DNA of 64,000 nt from assembly GCA_037043455.1 (NCBI GenBank), contig JAWPHD010010332.1, positions 1-64,000 of the forward strand. Direction: 5' to 3'. Origin of the DNA: Cyrtodaria siliqua. Its lineage: Eukaryota; Mollusca; Bivalvia; Adapedonta; Hiatellidae. This document shows positions 41,577 to 54,000 of this stretch, one piece after another; positions within the stretch are counted from its first letter, which is position 1; each line of letters opens with the position of its first letter. The notes under the pieces are model-generated. The model was not told where the DNA came from, did not search any database, and saw only the letters and a list, made by a program, of their open reading frames with translations. A program made the position numbers and the translations under genes.

Positions 41577-42072
41577 ATGGAACAAGTAGAACAGGAAATC
41601 AATGTTGAGTATTTTAAGGATGAATTAATCAGCAAACTGAAAAAACTCAAATAATGAATACTGATATCGGATGCTATGAAGACTTTGAAATGTTCATTAA
41701 AAGCATGAAATAGATGATTAATGAAAAGCTTCTTGATAAAAACGACTTTATAAACTATTGTGAGCACGTAAAAAAATAAGATTGCTAATAGCTGAAGGTG
41801 ATCTTGAAACCAATGAATTCGAGAGATACTGTAAATATCATGTAAAAATCAATCAGATGGTAGATGACAGGACTCTTGAAAAAGAATGCTTTGGAAATAC
41901 TTGGACATTGTTCTAGATGGATAAATAGGTGTTCTTTTAGATGAAAAAATAGATATTCTTAAAGTATCAGAAGATGATGACTCTGATACAGATGATAGAT
42001 ATCATTTTGGTTTGAGAAATAGATGACGATGAAATTAGAGATTTTAGCACCATTCCCGTTAAAACAAAATAA
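41577..42072 (+). pseudogene. Small acidic Polinton protein, broken
   Basis: It starts MEQVEQEINVEYFKDELISK directly behind the leader motif, and a stop follows after about 21 codons. Other frames continue CYEDFEMFIKSMK, LETNEFERYCKYHVKINQMV, DDRTLEKECFGNTW and an Asp/Glu-rich end (SEDDDSDTDDRY). It would be about 160 residues, helical and acidic. I do not recognise the family. It is placed between the Cys-rich gene and PolB. Confidence 0.45.
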
Positions 42073-42082
42073 GTTATATAAT

Positions 42083-42118
42083 TAGGCTTAAAGAAATAAT
42101 CTCAGGTAATATTATATA
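42083..42118 (+). promoter_or_regulatory. Leader motif 2 (PolB)
   Basis: 'taggcttaaagaaat' followed by 'aggtaatattatata' abutting ATGG at 42,119. Similar to the leader at 41,541. Confidence 0.6.
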
Positions 42119-45060
42119 ATGGTTAGAAAAGTTGTGGAAATTGTAAAAATTCACCAAAACATATAGCAAAGTTATGGAAATTGAAAAATCACCAAATCAA
42201 TATAGCAAAATTTTTTAAGTTCTTGTTATATATGGCGAAAGCCCAATTAAACAACTTGGTCCTTGAAAATGAATTAGCACAAACAAATGGACTTAAAATG
42301 AATGTTACTTTAAAAGTTTCTTTAAATAAAGTAGCACATGATAAAGAAAAAGGTAAAAATAACACTTATAAAACTGCTTATTTTACTCCCAAAGCATTAT
42401 TAATTATAAACAAAACTCAAATTGATGATGCGCTAACTGAAGCATCTCTTGAAATTCTGTAGAAAATTGGCAATTGGCTTTCTGAAGGAAGTGGTTGGAC
42501 ACTACACTAAATCCAGTAAAGTATAAGCCTTTGCGAGGTAGCTCGTATTTAGATTTACCAAAGGAACTTGCTAATGCTAAAAAAGGACAAATACATATAA
42601 AAAATGAAGATAACGCGTGTTTTAGATGGTGCCACTTAGCTTCTACGTTTCCCGTTAAAACACATATCACGAGAGAATATCACATTATAAAAACAATATC
42701 GGAGGTCTAAATTACAAAGAAATACATTTCCTGTTACAATTCAACAAATCCCAAAATAGAAAACAAAACAAACATTTGTTTTAACATATTGGATATGAAG
42801 ATAATCAAGTATACCCTTTATACATATCAAAAATAAAGCAAAAGAATCGTGTGATATGCTTTGAAAAAACATTATGTATGGATAAAAAAATTAACAGTTT
42901 GATGTATAATCAAAAAGTGGTGCAAGAAAACTATGAATACACATTTAAGAAAGATTGGTGATGTCGTCGAAGAAGAAGCTAAATTCAAAGAATCTAAATC
43001 ATGCCATATTTGCTGGTAATGGTTTTGTAACAACTCTCAAAAAGATGACCAGGTCGTACAGTAGCATATGAAAACTCTATTAGAAAAGTTAGAGACCATT
43101 GTCATATAATTGGAAAGTATAAGGGAAGCGCTCACGATATATGTAATATTAATTTCAGGTTGGCTAAAGAAATACCTGTTGTGTTTTATGACTTGAGAGG
43201 ATATGATCTCACTTTATAATGCAACACATCGAAAGTTTTAAAATAGAAATAAATGTTATACCTAATAACATGGAAAAGTACATGGCTTTTTATGTTAGGA
43301 AAAAGTTTAGTGTTAATTGAACAGTTTCCAGTTTATGTCCAATCACTTGATAATTTAGTAAAAAATATCTCTTCGTTTCAGTATACCTCTCAGGAATACT
43401 CCGGCGACAAGCTAGAATTAATAAAAAATAAAAGGCGTTATCCTTATGATTACATGACAGTTTTGAACGTTTAAGGAAGCTAAATTACCTAGCATAAATA
43501 ACTTTTATTCTCAATTAAATGATGAGCACATTTCAGATGCAGATTATGATCCTGGTAAAAAAATATGGAAAACATTTAAGACTAAAAATATGGGAGAATA
43601 TCATGACTTGTATCTTAAAACTGATGTGCTGTTGCTGACAGATTTTTGTGAAAACTTTAGAAAATGTGCATTGAGTATTACAAGTTAGATCACTTGTCAT
43701 TACTTCAGTAGTCTGGTCTGGCCCGAGATGCGTGCCTTAAGATGACTGGCATTAAACTTTATGTAATAACTGATATTGATCAATATTTGTTTGTGGAAAA
43801 AGTATTAAGAGGTGGCACACGTTATATTGTAAACAGATATTCACAGGCTAACAATAATATATGACAAAACTATGACAAGAAAAAAGAAAGCAAGAACATG
43901 ATATATATTGACGCTAATAACTTGTATGGGTGGGCTATGTGCCAACCGTTGCCTCCTGGTAATTTTAAGTGGGTTAATAAGATCTAAAAAGGAAAATCAA
44001 ATTACACTGTTGAGTGAGATATCAAGCATCCCAAGAAACTACATGACTCACATAATGATTATCCTCTTGCCCCAGAAAGTTTAAATATAACAGATGAGTG
44101 GTTGTCAGATTATTGTAAAAGTTAAGAAAAATGTTTTAGTATCTAGTAGAGTTAACAAACTTGTCACAACACTAAAAAATTAAAGAAAAGTATGTTGTGC
44201 ATTACACAATATTAAAACTGTATAAAAAGCTAGGATTGAAGGTAACACCGAATACTACAGTTTGATGAATCAAAGTGGTTACGACAAACATAGACTTTAA
44301 TACTGCCAAGAGAACAGCTGTTAAAAATGCTTTGAAAAGGATTTCTTCAAACTGATGAACAATTCAGTTTTTGGTAAAACTATGGAAAATTTGAAAAAAA
44401 TAATTAATGTTAATTGACTCATGATGAGGAGATCCTTTTAAAATATGCAGCAAGACCTTCATTTATTTCTTGTAAAATATTAAATGACAATTTATTTGTT
44501 TTAATAGATTGAAAGAAAGACTAGTTTTAAATCGTCCTTGTTATGTGTATATTTCCATTACAACTATATCAAAAACAAATATGATAAAAAAGCTAAATTA
44601 TTATTTACTGACACTGATTCCTTGTGCTACGAAATAAAGACAAAAGACGTGTATATAGACTTTTACAATGATAAAGAACTTTTAGATAATTGTGATTATG
44701 ATTCAAAACGTAAGTTTCATTTTAATGATAATAAAAAGGTAATTGGCAAAATGAAAGATGAAATTTGTGGTATGCCTATTGTTGAATTTGTTGGACTACG
44801 AAATAAACTGTATTCGTATATGTTAGATAATGAGGTTAGTACAAAAAATGCAAGAGTGTAAAAAAGTGTGTTGTTAAAAAAATATAACGCATGATAATTA
44901 CAAAGAGATTTTGTTTACGGCAACAAAAGCCCACCATGAGATGAAAGTTATTAGATCACAAAAGCATAACATAAGCCGTTATGTAATAAACAAAATGATT
45001 TTGTCAGCTTATGGTGATAAAAAGGTATATATTGGATAATGGGCAAGATACATAAGCATA
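42119..45060 (+). pseudogene. POLB: Protein-primed DNA polymerase B (Polinton)
   Basis: The polymerase would copy the element DNA. In order: an N-terminal region (42,220-42,712) with VKYKPLRGSSYLDLPKEL and IKNEDNACFRWCHLAS; a Cys/His motif of HNH-like type (CHICW...RDHCHIIGKYKG, near 43,000-43,110); exonuclease block VVFYDLRGYDL (43,170), where the usual HN.GGYD is altered; YHDLYLKTDVLLLTDF (43,600); palm motif A in IYIDANNLYGWAM (43,905); motif B in LMNNSVFGK (44,350); motif C in KLLFTDTDSLCYEI (44,600, DTDS); and a C-terminal part to about 45,060. Ten or more stops and frameshifts. It is at the right end, as in canonical Polintons. A 40-base tandem duplication (42,131-42,210) sits near the start. 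Confidence 0.88.
42131..42210 (+). repeat. 40-bp tandem duplication at the PolB 5' end
   Basis: 'gttgtggaaattgtaaaaa' and 'gttatggaaattgaaaaa' each lead to 'tcaccaaa...atatagcaaa'. Units are 42,131-42,170 and 42,171-42,210. Confidence 0.65.
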
Positions 45061-45119
45061 CAAGTACAATACTCTATGGTAAAATACGATATGTTTGGTG
45101 ATGATGATAAAGATTAATA

Positions 45120-45276
45120 GGTACTGGGGTTTTTGGTAAAGTTCTTCCTAAGCGAAGGGTAATCAAGCAGTGTGTATAGTTGCGAGTGGGGCCAGGACAA
45201 CTGGAGACAACTGATAACTGCTGATTTTTTGTCGCGAGGGAGGTACTGTCCTGGTACCCCCAGTATCTATACTACT
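45120..45276 (-). repeat. Polinton right terminal inverted repeat
   Basis: Inverted copy of 30,922-31,078. It ends 'cccccagtatctatactact' and is followed directly by the duplication aataaa. Confidence 0.9.
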
Positions 45277-45282
45277 AATAAA

Positions 45283-45609
45283 TCACCATAACAATTTTAA
45301 AAAAACCTTACGAATACATTTTTAAAACTTTTAAGAATTGATTGGCGCACATTAGGCCAGATAAAATTATATGTGTGGTTCCTATGCTAAAAACATATTG
45401 TAGGTAGGTAGGGAAAATACTTTGTTATATATTTGCGTTGTTTTTTTCACTCTCAATACTCTTAAAACCTACTAAAATACATTAAATATATATCTATTGA
45501 TATCAGGTAAAGAACAGATGGAAGTTAACATGAATAATTCAAATTTATTTTTTTCCTTTTTTTTATTAAATATTTAGGGTTGGCCCTTAAAAACAGAGTC
45601 GGCCGGGAA
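45283..45609. other. Spacer, no gene
   Basis: AT-rich sequence to the right of the Polinton; nothing recognised. Confidence 0.5.
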
Positions 45610-46419
45610 ACCGGAACCCAATCTCATTAAAAATCAGACCCTTTATCATTCTACGATACTCTACACTACACAGATCTGACTACACTCCATTGCATGTCAA
45701 GTCAGATTGTCCTTACGATTAGCCAATCATATTTCAGCCTACATAATTGCTCGGTATAGACTGCTTTACTGTGGAGCAGCCTAGCTCGGTATTGACAGAG
45801 ACAATGTCCGTAACTTTTAGCTTGTAAAACAAAATAATTGCGTTGACAAACATAATACACCAACCATTATTGAATACTTATTGAAAAAAAATAAAGAAAA
45901 TATTTTTTGACGGAATTTAATAGCGGTACAAATGAACCCTGAACCCACACTAAAATGACACTCGCGTATCATCAGTCGAGTACGCTACCAACTGAGCTAA
46001 GCAGTCCAGATGTACTATGCCTTACTATTTAGATTATCAATGTCGTAATAATTTCGGTGGAATATATATTTTCAAAACACACATGGTAGCGCCTATGATT
46101 TTCTTAGTATCTTGATATAAAACATGCCATTTCGTGCATTTCTTTGTATTTATAGCAAAATCTACAGCAATAACACACGAATACTTTATCTTTATTCGGA
46201 TATAGATCTATGTGTTTTATGTGGATTTTTTTGTTCAGTTCACTCGAATGTGTATATGAAACACGCGATTTCATTGGTTGAATTTAGGTGATCTTCTCAT
46301 GAATATTGATAAGATAAAAGTTCGATCTGACGTGACCTACAAGGGTGTGTGGTCAGATCCTATAGCGCAGAGTATCAAAGCGTAATTAGGATATGATTTT
46401 AATGAGATTGACCGGAACC
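45610..46419. mobile_element. Long-TIR non-autonomous DNA transposon, copy 2 (9-bp TSD)
   Basis: The element is 45,619-46,410, with ends 'caatctcattaa' and 'ttaatgagattg'. It is flanked by the perfect 9-base duplication accggaacc (45,610-45,618 and 46,411-46,419). It matches the copy at 5315-6153 over most of its length, including the tRNA-like segment (45,905-46,010, reverse strand). It is about 47 bases shorter than copy 1. Confidence 0.82.
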
Positions 46420-46659
46420 ATGTATATCATTTTGTTCCGCCTTATGAAAATTTGACATTCGCTACTGACGTCAAAACTGCATAAACGTGGGAGATTGGCA
46501 AATCAATTCTTATATTTCAATCTTATTCCCGTTGTTATACGATACTTGGGAGGTCGGTAATGATAAAGTAGAAGGATGTTCCACAGAAAACTTGTGTTAC
46601 CTGCTACACGATTATTGTAGTAAGGTCAAATAGGTGATTGCCCGTTATGAGAGCTCATC

Positions 46660-46765
46660 CATCCATCCATCCATCCATATCCATCCATCCATCCATCCAT
46701 CCATATTCATATATCTATATATCCATCCCTCCCTCTCTCCCTCCCTCCCTGCCTCCCTCCCTCCA
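46660..46765. repeat. Microsatellites (ATCC)n and (CCCT)n
   Basis: 'catccatccatccatccat' in two blocks, then 'ccctccctccctgcctccct'. A short interruption, 'attcatatatctatatatcc', separates the parts. Confidence 0.9.
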
Positions 46766-47919
46766 CAGAAAGTCTTTTATCCATATTAAATTGATATGTA
46801 TGTATATCATTTTACTTACAGATCTGAAACAATGCGTAAAATGGTTCTTTCTAGAGTTTCTTTTCTCTTTTTTTAGTTTTAGAATATAACGAACTCGACT
46901 GAACAAGGATTTTGGTAGAAAAAAATAAACTTTATTTGATTTGTCATAGGTTTATGGAGTTTGGAGGTAAAGTTGGGTAAACAATTATTTAAAAGACATT
47001 GCGGGACAAGATCAAAATGTCATGAGGCTCACTGGCTCCATAACAATAATAACAAGGGTTTGACACTATTTATTTAAACAGGAAGCCCGAATGACTTCCT
47101 GTTTTTGAAAACTGGTGGTCCTTCTGGCTTATGGGTCATTCTCATGTATTGTTACATGTACTAATATGTGCTCATCGCCATCCGCATGAGTTGTTCTCAG
47201 CTCCCATAAATGTAATAATTTTGAAAATGTGCATCTTTATTAGTTATTACAGACAGTTGTATCTGCCTCATTGGTTTTAAGGGGCTCATAATTTGCTTTT
47301 TCTAGTATGGAAAAGCACTAATGGATGTAGATACATGAACGGGACGTAGTCTCAATATAAAACTCAACCACTCTGAATCAAGGTAGAAAATAAATACATG
47401 TACTATACATTTTGAAGTCCATGATGCAAAATAAAGGTAACTTCAGAGGGTGAATGAACATATTTTATGGTAGAATTCCTAAGTCAAATACATTAGAATA
47501 TTTCCTGCAGAAATATGACACTTATTTCATAAACGATATCAGTGCGATATGAATAGGCATGTCTTACAATTAACGAAGGGTCATAGCTTCAAAGTGCTGT
47601 AGATATATGGTGTCTGAAACACGTTACACATCACCGCATGCAACATTCTATGATACGCCATATATGCAATGTCAAAATAAAGAACAGTTCTTTAAATATC
47701 AGTATGCATTATTCTATAATTTAGTTTTTATACAATACATGATTATTTTTTATACCAAAATACCTATAAAATAGAATTCATGCATCACGTTGGTTTTCTC
47801 GAAAGTACTAGAAGACAGGATTCTTTAGAAGTAAAAATACAACCAAATCAATTAAATACGGCCGAAATAATGAACTAGTATTATAATACTGATGTGGTCT
47901 CTCAATTTAAAGGGTTTTC
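46766..47919. other. Spacer, no gene
   Basis: It contains 'aggaagcccgaatgacttcct' without its outer bases as a short hairpin near 47,080-47,105. No gene or family is recognised. Confidence 0.4.
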
Positions 47920-48110
47920 GAAAGGTTGCCACTGACCGTTCCAAGGCGGTAGCCCTATTGTCAACCCTTTTGTGTTTGTGATTTCTTTTGCATTTTTTAT
48001 TACTTTTGCCGTCTCGTTTGTCTGTTTGCGTGTTTGTTTTTGTGTTTTGTGGTTGACTGTCGTCCTTGAATGCTGCTTTCCCTGTTCGATATTTGTATCT
48101 TTCTTTTTTT
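47920..48110 (+). mobile_element. Penelope-like 3' tail end
   Basis: 'ggttgccactgaccgttcca', 'aggcggtagccctattgtc' and 'gtgttttgtggttgactgtc'. Only the terminal blocks are present. Confidence 0.65.
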
Positions 48111-50300
48111 TTGTTAGAAATATAGCAGATGGCAACGAATTTTAGAGAGAGAGATGTTATGCGTCCTTACCCTAGAAAATCGTCTCAATAAGTGATGAAA
48201 ATTACAAAGCAGTATACTGTGTTAAAATAAATTAGTCTATCTGACTGGTTATGAGTGAAAGTATAAGAAAATACCCAAATTATCTCCTAACAAAATAATT
48301 GAAAGCGTGGAGCGTCACAGTACCGTAAATTGCCCAGTACCAGCTACGTAACCCCACGCCGAAGTATAGATACACTGACCGTCTCACGCTACTGCTTGAA
48401 CGTTTGTGTGTCAATTTAGGATTTAATAGCAAACGCAAAACTGGGAACCAGTCAAAATTGAACCATATCTACTTCCGACCCGGAAGTAAATGTATGAAGT
48501 ACTGAAAATATTTTAGATAAATCATTAATTTCAGGTCGGGGAGGAGGCACTTTTTCTTATTATCTTTATATAACTGTTATTATAATTATTTATGAAGGAC
48601 TGTAAGGGGACATGTTAGTGTTATTTTTTTCTGAGGTGAAGTAGATGTTTACAAATGTATCAAATACAGTCGCGTGCAATATATTCCTATCTTACACTAC
48701 CACTTTTCCTACGATCTCTTGTCAACCCGCCGAGATATCGAAGTCAAAAGTCACCAAAGTGCAAATTTAAATATACTCATCATTTTTCTGATCTTGTCTT
48801 GATATTCGGTCAGCATTCTAGAATTACGTATCTGTCATGTTCGGCAGTCGGATGCAATTGAGATATTGCGATTGAACTACTGACTTCATTATGTTCTGCA
48901 TTATGACACTCAGTATCTCGAGTACATCACTATGATCAGATTGCCGAAAATGGCAGAAACATAATTTTGGTATGAGACTCACACTAGTAACACATAACCA
49001 ATATGGTGACATTCGATATACATTTGAGTAATGCTGCGTAGGAGTGTACGTGATTTCGCGAATGGATTATTTTTTGTCTTGTTCTTAGAAACAGGACACA
49101 TTTCCGATATATTGAAGAAATCAATCATTTAAATCATTATTCAAAGCACATTGGAATTAAACTTGCTGACGAAATACATTATGTAATAAGTATTTGGGAG
49201 CTAATTATCTCTGAACAGATGCAGTTTCGAAATGTTTGTGTTAGACGTGAATAATAGGTAACTTAGAGAAAGTGTTTACAATCAATACTCATGTGACTGA
49301 CTACAATGCCATTCAGTACATAATCTTTAAAATGGCCGACAGAGTTAGTAAATATTCATGTTTTGAACACAAACGAGTGTATTAGTCGCTATTGTAAGAC
49401 AATTAAAGGAAACAATAACATATTATTTCGTCACAGTCTTCGAAATTAACATTTCGCCCAAAGCCCGCAGTCAGTAAAAATCATGTCGGGCATGTAAATT
49501 TTGCAAGAGGGCGTGTTAAAATTGAGACGAAAATGCCAACATGAAGCGGAACGAAATCAAACGACGGCTTGTAAACTAAGTTAAAAGTCGATTTATTTTG
49601 TTTATACATCGCCGAAAACAAATCTCGGTTTCAGAACAGACTGGTTTTCAATTTTATTTGCTGTTTTCGAACGACGTTGGGGACGAAGGAGCAATATTTA
49701 GTATAAATCAATACCGCGATGTTAACCCAACTGATAATGAATTGAAAATCATTTCCGGTCTATTTTCTAACCTACATGTACGATGAGCTTTCTTCATTGT
49801 TTCGAAAGAGCGTAACCCGGCAGAAAAAGTAATGCAGACGTTAGATACTCAAAAAAAGAACACTTATGAAACAGAACCCGTAATTTTCAGACCCAATGAC
49901 TGAGAATAAAGTGTCAAAACAATCAAGTTCTTATTTAATTATTTGTGATATTATTCTATAGGACATTTAACTTTCTGTGACAATATAAATATTTGTCTAA
50001 AAATAGCACTCAAATAACACTTAAAAGATTCAGGTCAGTAGAAATGTGTTCGGCTAGTAAATTCACATGCCCGATGGGCTAGTAGCTCAAAGTGTTTTTC
50101 GTGAAGACTGTTGTTATTATAATTACAGAGCTCCAGATAAACTTCCATGTTAAAGTGGTATTTTCCCGCCTAAATAAATCTTCAGTGCTGATTCAGATTA
50201 TTTTAAAGAGTAAATGTTAGAGAAATGTGTTTGCTTTTTACTTCAAAATATGACTTTATTAAACTAGCAATTGTTAATTTTCAATGCTGATTTTCACTCA
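48111..50300. other. Long spacer, no gene
   Basis: Short frames at 48,655-48,861 and 49,598-49,786 look unremarkable. I see no repeat family that I can name in these 2.2 kb. Confidence 0.4.
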
Positions 50301-51210
50301 AATCTTTTTTTTCGCGCTGATTTCTTAAATTTTAATAACTTCACCACAAAGTGCGCCTCATGTGCGCCTCATGGAAAGAAAGCTCACAATTGTTATTTAG
50401 GTAGTTTGATTTTAAGTCAAGGCCATTGTTGCTATAGGAATTTGGTTTCCACTCAATACCTATAGTTTCCCTTGACGGATTTAACAAAACGGATTTACAA
50501 TCGGGTCATTTGTCCGAAGGTTAAGATCACTGTTACTACAAATAAAAATTGGTTTCTGCTGAATAAATTCATCTTCCCATAAAGTTAACGACACTTCATC
50601 ACAAACTGCAGCTCATTTAAATGAAGCTCAGGATTGTTATTTTAGGTAATTTTATTTTAGAGCAAGGTCACCGTTAGTACATGTAAAATTGGTTACTACT
50701 CAGTAAATTGATTTTTCCTTACATGATTTTAAGGAGACTTCACCACAAGGTGTGGCTTGTGGAAAGGAAGCTTGAGATTGTTATTCCGGTTATTTTGTCA
50801 AAAGGTCAAGCCTCAAGGTCAGTGTCACTATAAATAAAATAAAAATTGGTTTCCGCTCAGCAAAATTAGTTCCCATTGCGTGATTTTAACAACACTTCAC
50901 CATAAAGCTACACCTCTTTTAGTTAGTCTCCCTTGAGGGATTTAACAAAATATTCCTGCGGCTCATGGAGAACTAAGCATGCGATTGTTATTCGGGTCAT
51001 TTATGCAAATAGTTACTTCATGCAAAGGTCAAGGTAACTGTTGACTTCACATTATCTTAATGTAGTTTAACAAAACGTCATCAAAATGTGCAACAACTGA
51101 TTGAAAGGAATCACTGGATTTTTATTCAGGTCGGTTGGTCAAAGTTCAAGGTTGCTGTTTATTTAAATAAAAACTTTTTTTCTCAATAGATTTACTTTCC
51201 CTTAAGGGCT
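50301..51210 (+). repeat. Degenerate tandem repeat array (about 170-200 bp unit)
   Basis: About five units carry the order 'attggtttc.gctcaataaa', 'ttcccttga.ggatttaac', 'acttcaccacaaagtg', 'gattgttattcgggtcattt', 'caaggtcactgttact'. Starts are near 50,440, 50,550, 50,690, 50,850 and 51,170. Units differ strongly from each other, so the array is old. There is no coding potential. Confidence 0.65.
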
Positions 51211-53616
51211 GTCTTATTAAAGTTGGCAGGATTGAGGAGTATCCATTGTTTTAAGATAGGTGGTTACACATATAGGGGACTTGTACTTCGCTGAATTTGC
51301 TTGTTCTCATTGGGTTTCTTTTTAATGAAGTGTTGGAATTAATTTATAAGCATAACCTGCAGATTCATCTGGCAGATTCAAAGGACATGCTTTAAGAGTT
51401 AAGATTAGTTCCCAAAATGGATTTTGTAAATATACATTATTTAAAGTAAAATATGTTTAATCTAATTTTAAGTTGGCTGATTAATTCTTTGTACGCTCTG
51501 TGCTGTTGGGAACATCTCTGTAGTGTAAGAAAGTATGCTTTTCTTTCGAGATAAGATATCTAGGTTCGAGTCCTGGCGGGAAGCCTGGCACACTTACTGA
51601 GCTGTACAAACTTCGTTCTTGGATAACCACAACTTTAAAAAAATACATGTACATTCATAAATAAAATTCTTATCGTGAAATATCGAAATGTTTGTTACTG
51701 TATATAAAACATTCATCCAAACTGACATTTTGAAATCAGACATAACCAAAAGACAAAAGACAAGTAAACTATAATGATTTGAATATAATTATTATATAAC
51801 TTCATTGTTTTATTTATATAGTGCTGAAGTCGGCAATCACAGATTTGTTCACTTCCCTAATTTTGTAGATGTGTCACTTGACTGATAATCGATCTGTCAA
51901 ATTCTTGCTAATATGTCATGCTAATAATATTATCCTTTCACTGCCTTTCAAACATGTCCGTACTCCCCATGCTATAATACATGTTTTATAACTTTTCTTG
52001 TTATATTTTACATTATGTCTGTGAGTAATGAATTTGACTACTGTAAAACAGTGCATCGGTAAAACAATACAGTACACAGCTACATTTTACGGGGCACATG
52101 ATTGTATAAGAAGATTTATTGCTGCACCAAATACATAATACCGCTACACCGGTATATGTTCGATACACCTGTGTGTTTTTTATAAAGGAACCGGTGCAAC
52201 GCATTAATTTATCGGTGACCAATTACATTGATGCATCTGATTTATATTATTGGTGACCATTTCCCCTCTAGGATGAAGCTCTGAAGAACTTATAATTTTA
52301 AACATTTGATTCAATAAAATCAATAAAATACTGACTCTCTAGAGTAATATTATCGGTAATTCTTTTTTAACTTTTATATTTTATATGTGCCTATGTAAAG
52401 GGTAGTGCTAGGTGTCTTTGTAGTCTGATAAAGGCGTGGTATTCCAGTGACAGCACTGTTACAAGTAAAAACCGTCAATACAATGACTGAACGGCATTAC
52501 CCATAGACATTACTGGAGCGTACCGGTGTTTTCGACCTGTACCAATACTTTTGTTAAACAGAAGTACATAGATGGAGACGAGCTGCTACTGACCTTTCTG
52601 TCGTTTTAGTTTTAAATCCTAAATTTAATATGCAAGAAAAACTACAAACAGAATGAATCAATTTAATTTGAACAGGTCGAGTGACAAATCTGAGATATCC
52701 CTGTTGATATTAAAATCAGCAAAACATTGACGGTCACTTCTAATAAAGCATGTAATTCAAACCAATACTTTATTAATATACAGTCTATCTACTGTCCCCG
52801 TTCAAACACAAGACTCGATTTATTACTATTTCATTTAAGAAATGATAAGGTAAATAAAGAGTGTAAATAATCATAACAAATCGATCATTAATTGTGACGT
52901 AAAACACAAACCTCATGCAGTAAAACAACACAAAATTCGTGCAAAAACGCCCGAAAAGGGTAACGACTTGACAATTGTGTTTTTCCAGTTTAAAATGTAA
53001 CTTTTGATTGTTTTTTGTTTAAATACTGCTCATTTTATAATTTTAATCACATATATCTTGAAAGAATTAATTCGTAAATGACCCCTGCAATTACGAATTC
53101 GCAAATGGCGTGTCGATTTGGAATTATCGAGTATTCGTAATTGGCGTGCTACAGCGACACACTATAAAACCATAATAGCTATGATATCGATATTCAGAGC
53201 TAATGTGAACAAGTAATTAACATCAATGATTCCTTATATAATTTCCTGAAAATTGTTCGTAATCATAATGTGCGAGGTAACTTCAATCCTACTCTAACAT
53301 TTATACAAGATGCATTGATCCAAACAAAGAGAGATAATTAGTATGTCAGATTGAAGGGAAACTGGTATTATGTGTAAAATATCTCACGGGTAGAATTCTA
53401 TTATCTACAAGCTGTGAGTATAAATCATTTCATTTACTTCATCAAATAAAACAGTCATGAGTGTTTTGATGAAATGAAAATGAAACGATATAAACTTCGC
53501 TTTTATTGGCATGGGTCTTTTTCAAGTCATTATCAAACCAATTATAAATCTTATACAAGCAGAAAACCCAGAGAAATCCCACTTGGCCGAGTGAGCGACC
53601 AGCATACCCTCTTACA
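51211..53616. other. Long spacer with one tRNA-like B-box
   Basis: At 51,580 'ctaggttcgagtcctggcgg' looks like a B-box, but the A-box region upstream is weak, so I call neither a tRNA nor a SINE. The rest of the 2.4 kb shows nothing recognisable. Confidence 0.4.
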
Positions 53617-54000
53617 TCCCTGAAACTAGGAATCAAACTCGGGTAATATTGATATGAAACGAGTCACTATTGACAGCGCTTCCCGGACCTTCTAGAGTTA
53701 CGAAACTAACTGCTTATACCAATTCATGATAGGGTTGTCAATAAATGACTAAAAGTATACTCCATCAGGGCTACCGTTAACAAAAACTTCGAAAATCCAT
53801 TGCAAGATTGTAATATCCTACCACTGATCTACTTTTGAAATATCAAAGTAATTTAAAAACTAATCTGCGACAAGGTCTATCACAACTTGATTCCTATGAT
53901 GACATGATTTACAAACTTCGTTAGATCCTTGATCATTATGAATTACACATATAGTTTTCTTAAAATTGATTTAAGGTTTATTAAAAGAGAATATGCTGAT
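53617..54000 (+). mobile_element. Penelope-like fragment in a longer repeat (partner at 25.9 kb)
   Basis: 'aactaggaatcaaactcggg', 'tgacagcgcttcccggacc' and 'actccatcagggctaccgtt' followed by 'taatttaaaaactaatctgc' match 25,940-26,320 in the same orientation. The second half is a decayed Penelope-like coding block (LRQGLSQLDSYDDMIYKL). Confidence 0.6.

Larger units (their letters stand above)
30916..45282. mobile_element. Polinton/Maverick (adintovirus-like) provirus, complete but decayed
   Basis: The element spans 30,922-45,276 (14,355 bases). Its ends start 'agtagtatagatactggggg' on both sides in inverted orientation, and it is flanked by the perfect 6-base duplication aataaa (30,916-30,921 and 45,277-45,282). 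Polintons create 6-bp duplications. The content is the expected set: chromodomain integrase, adenain-like protease, packaging ATPase, major and minor capsid proteins, protein-primed DNA polymerase B and accessory virion proteins. Genes left of 38.4 kb are on the reverse strand and most of those to the right are on the forward strand. Stops, frameshifts and two insertions show that the copy is inactive. Confidence 0.92.

Noticed and set aside
50301..51210. CRISPR-like array
   Set aside because: Units are long and degenerate, with no short constant repeats and unique spacers; eukaryotic tandem repeat.
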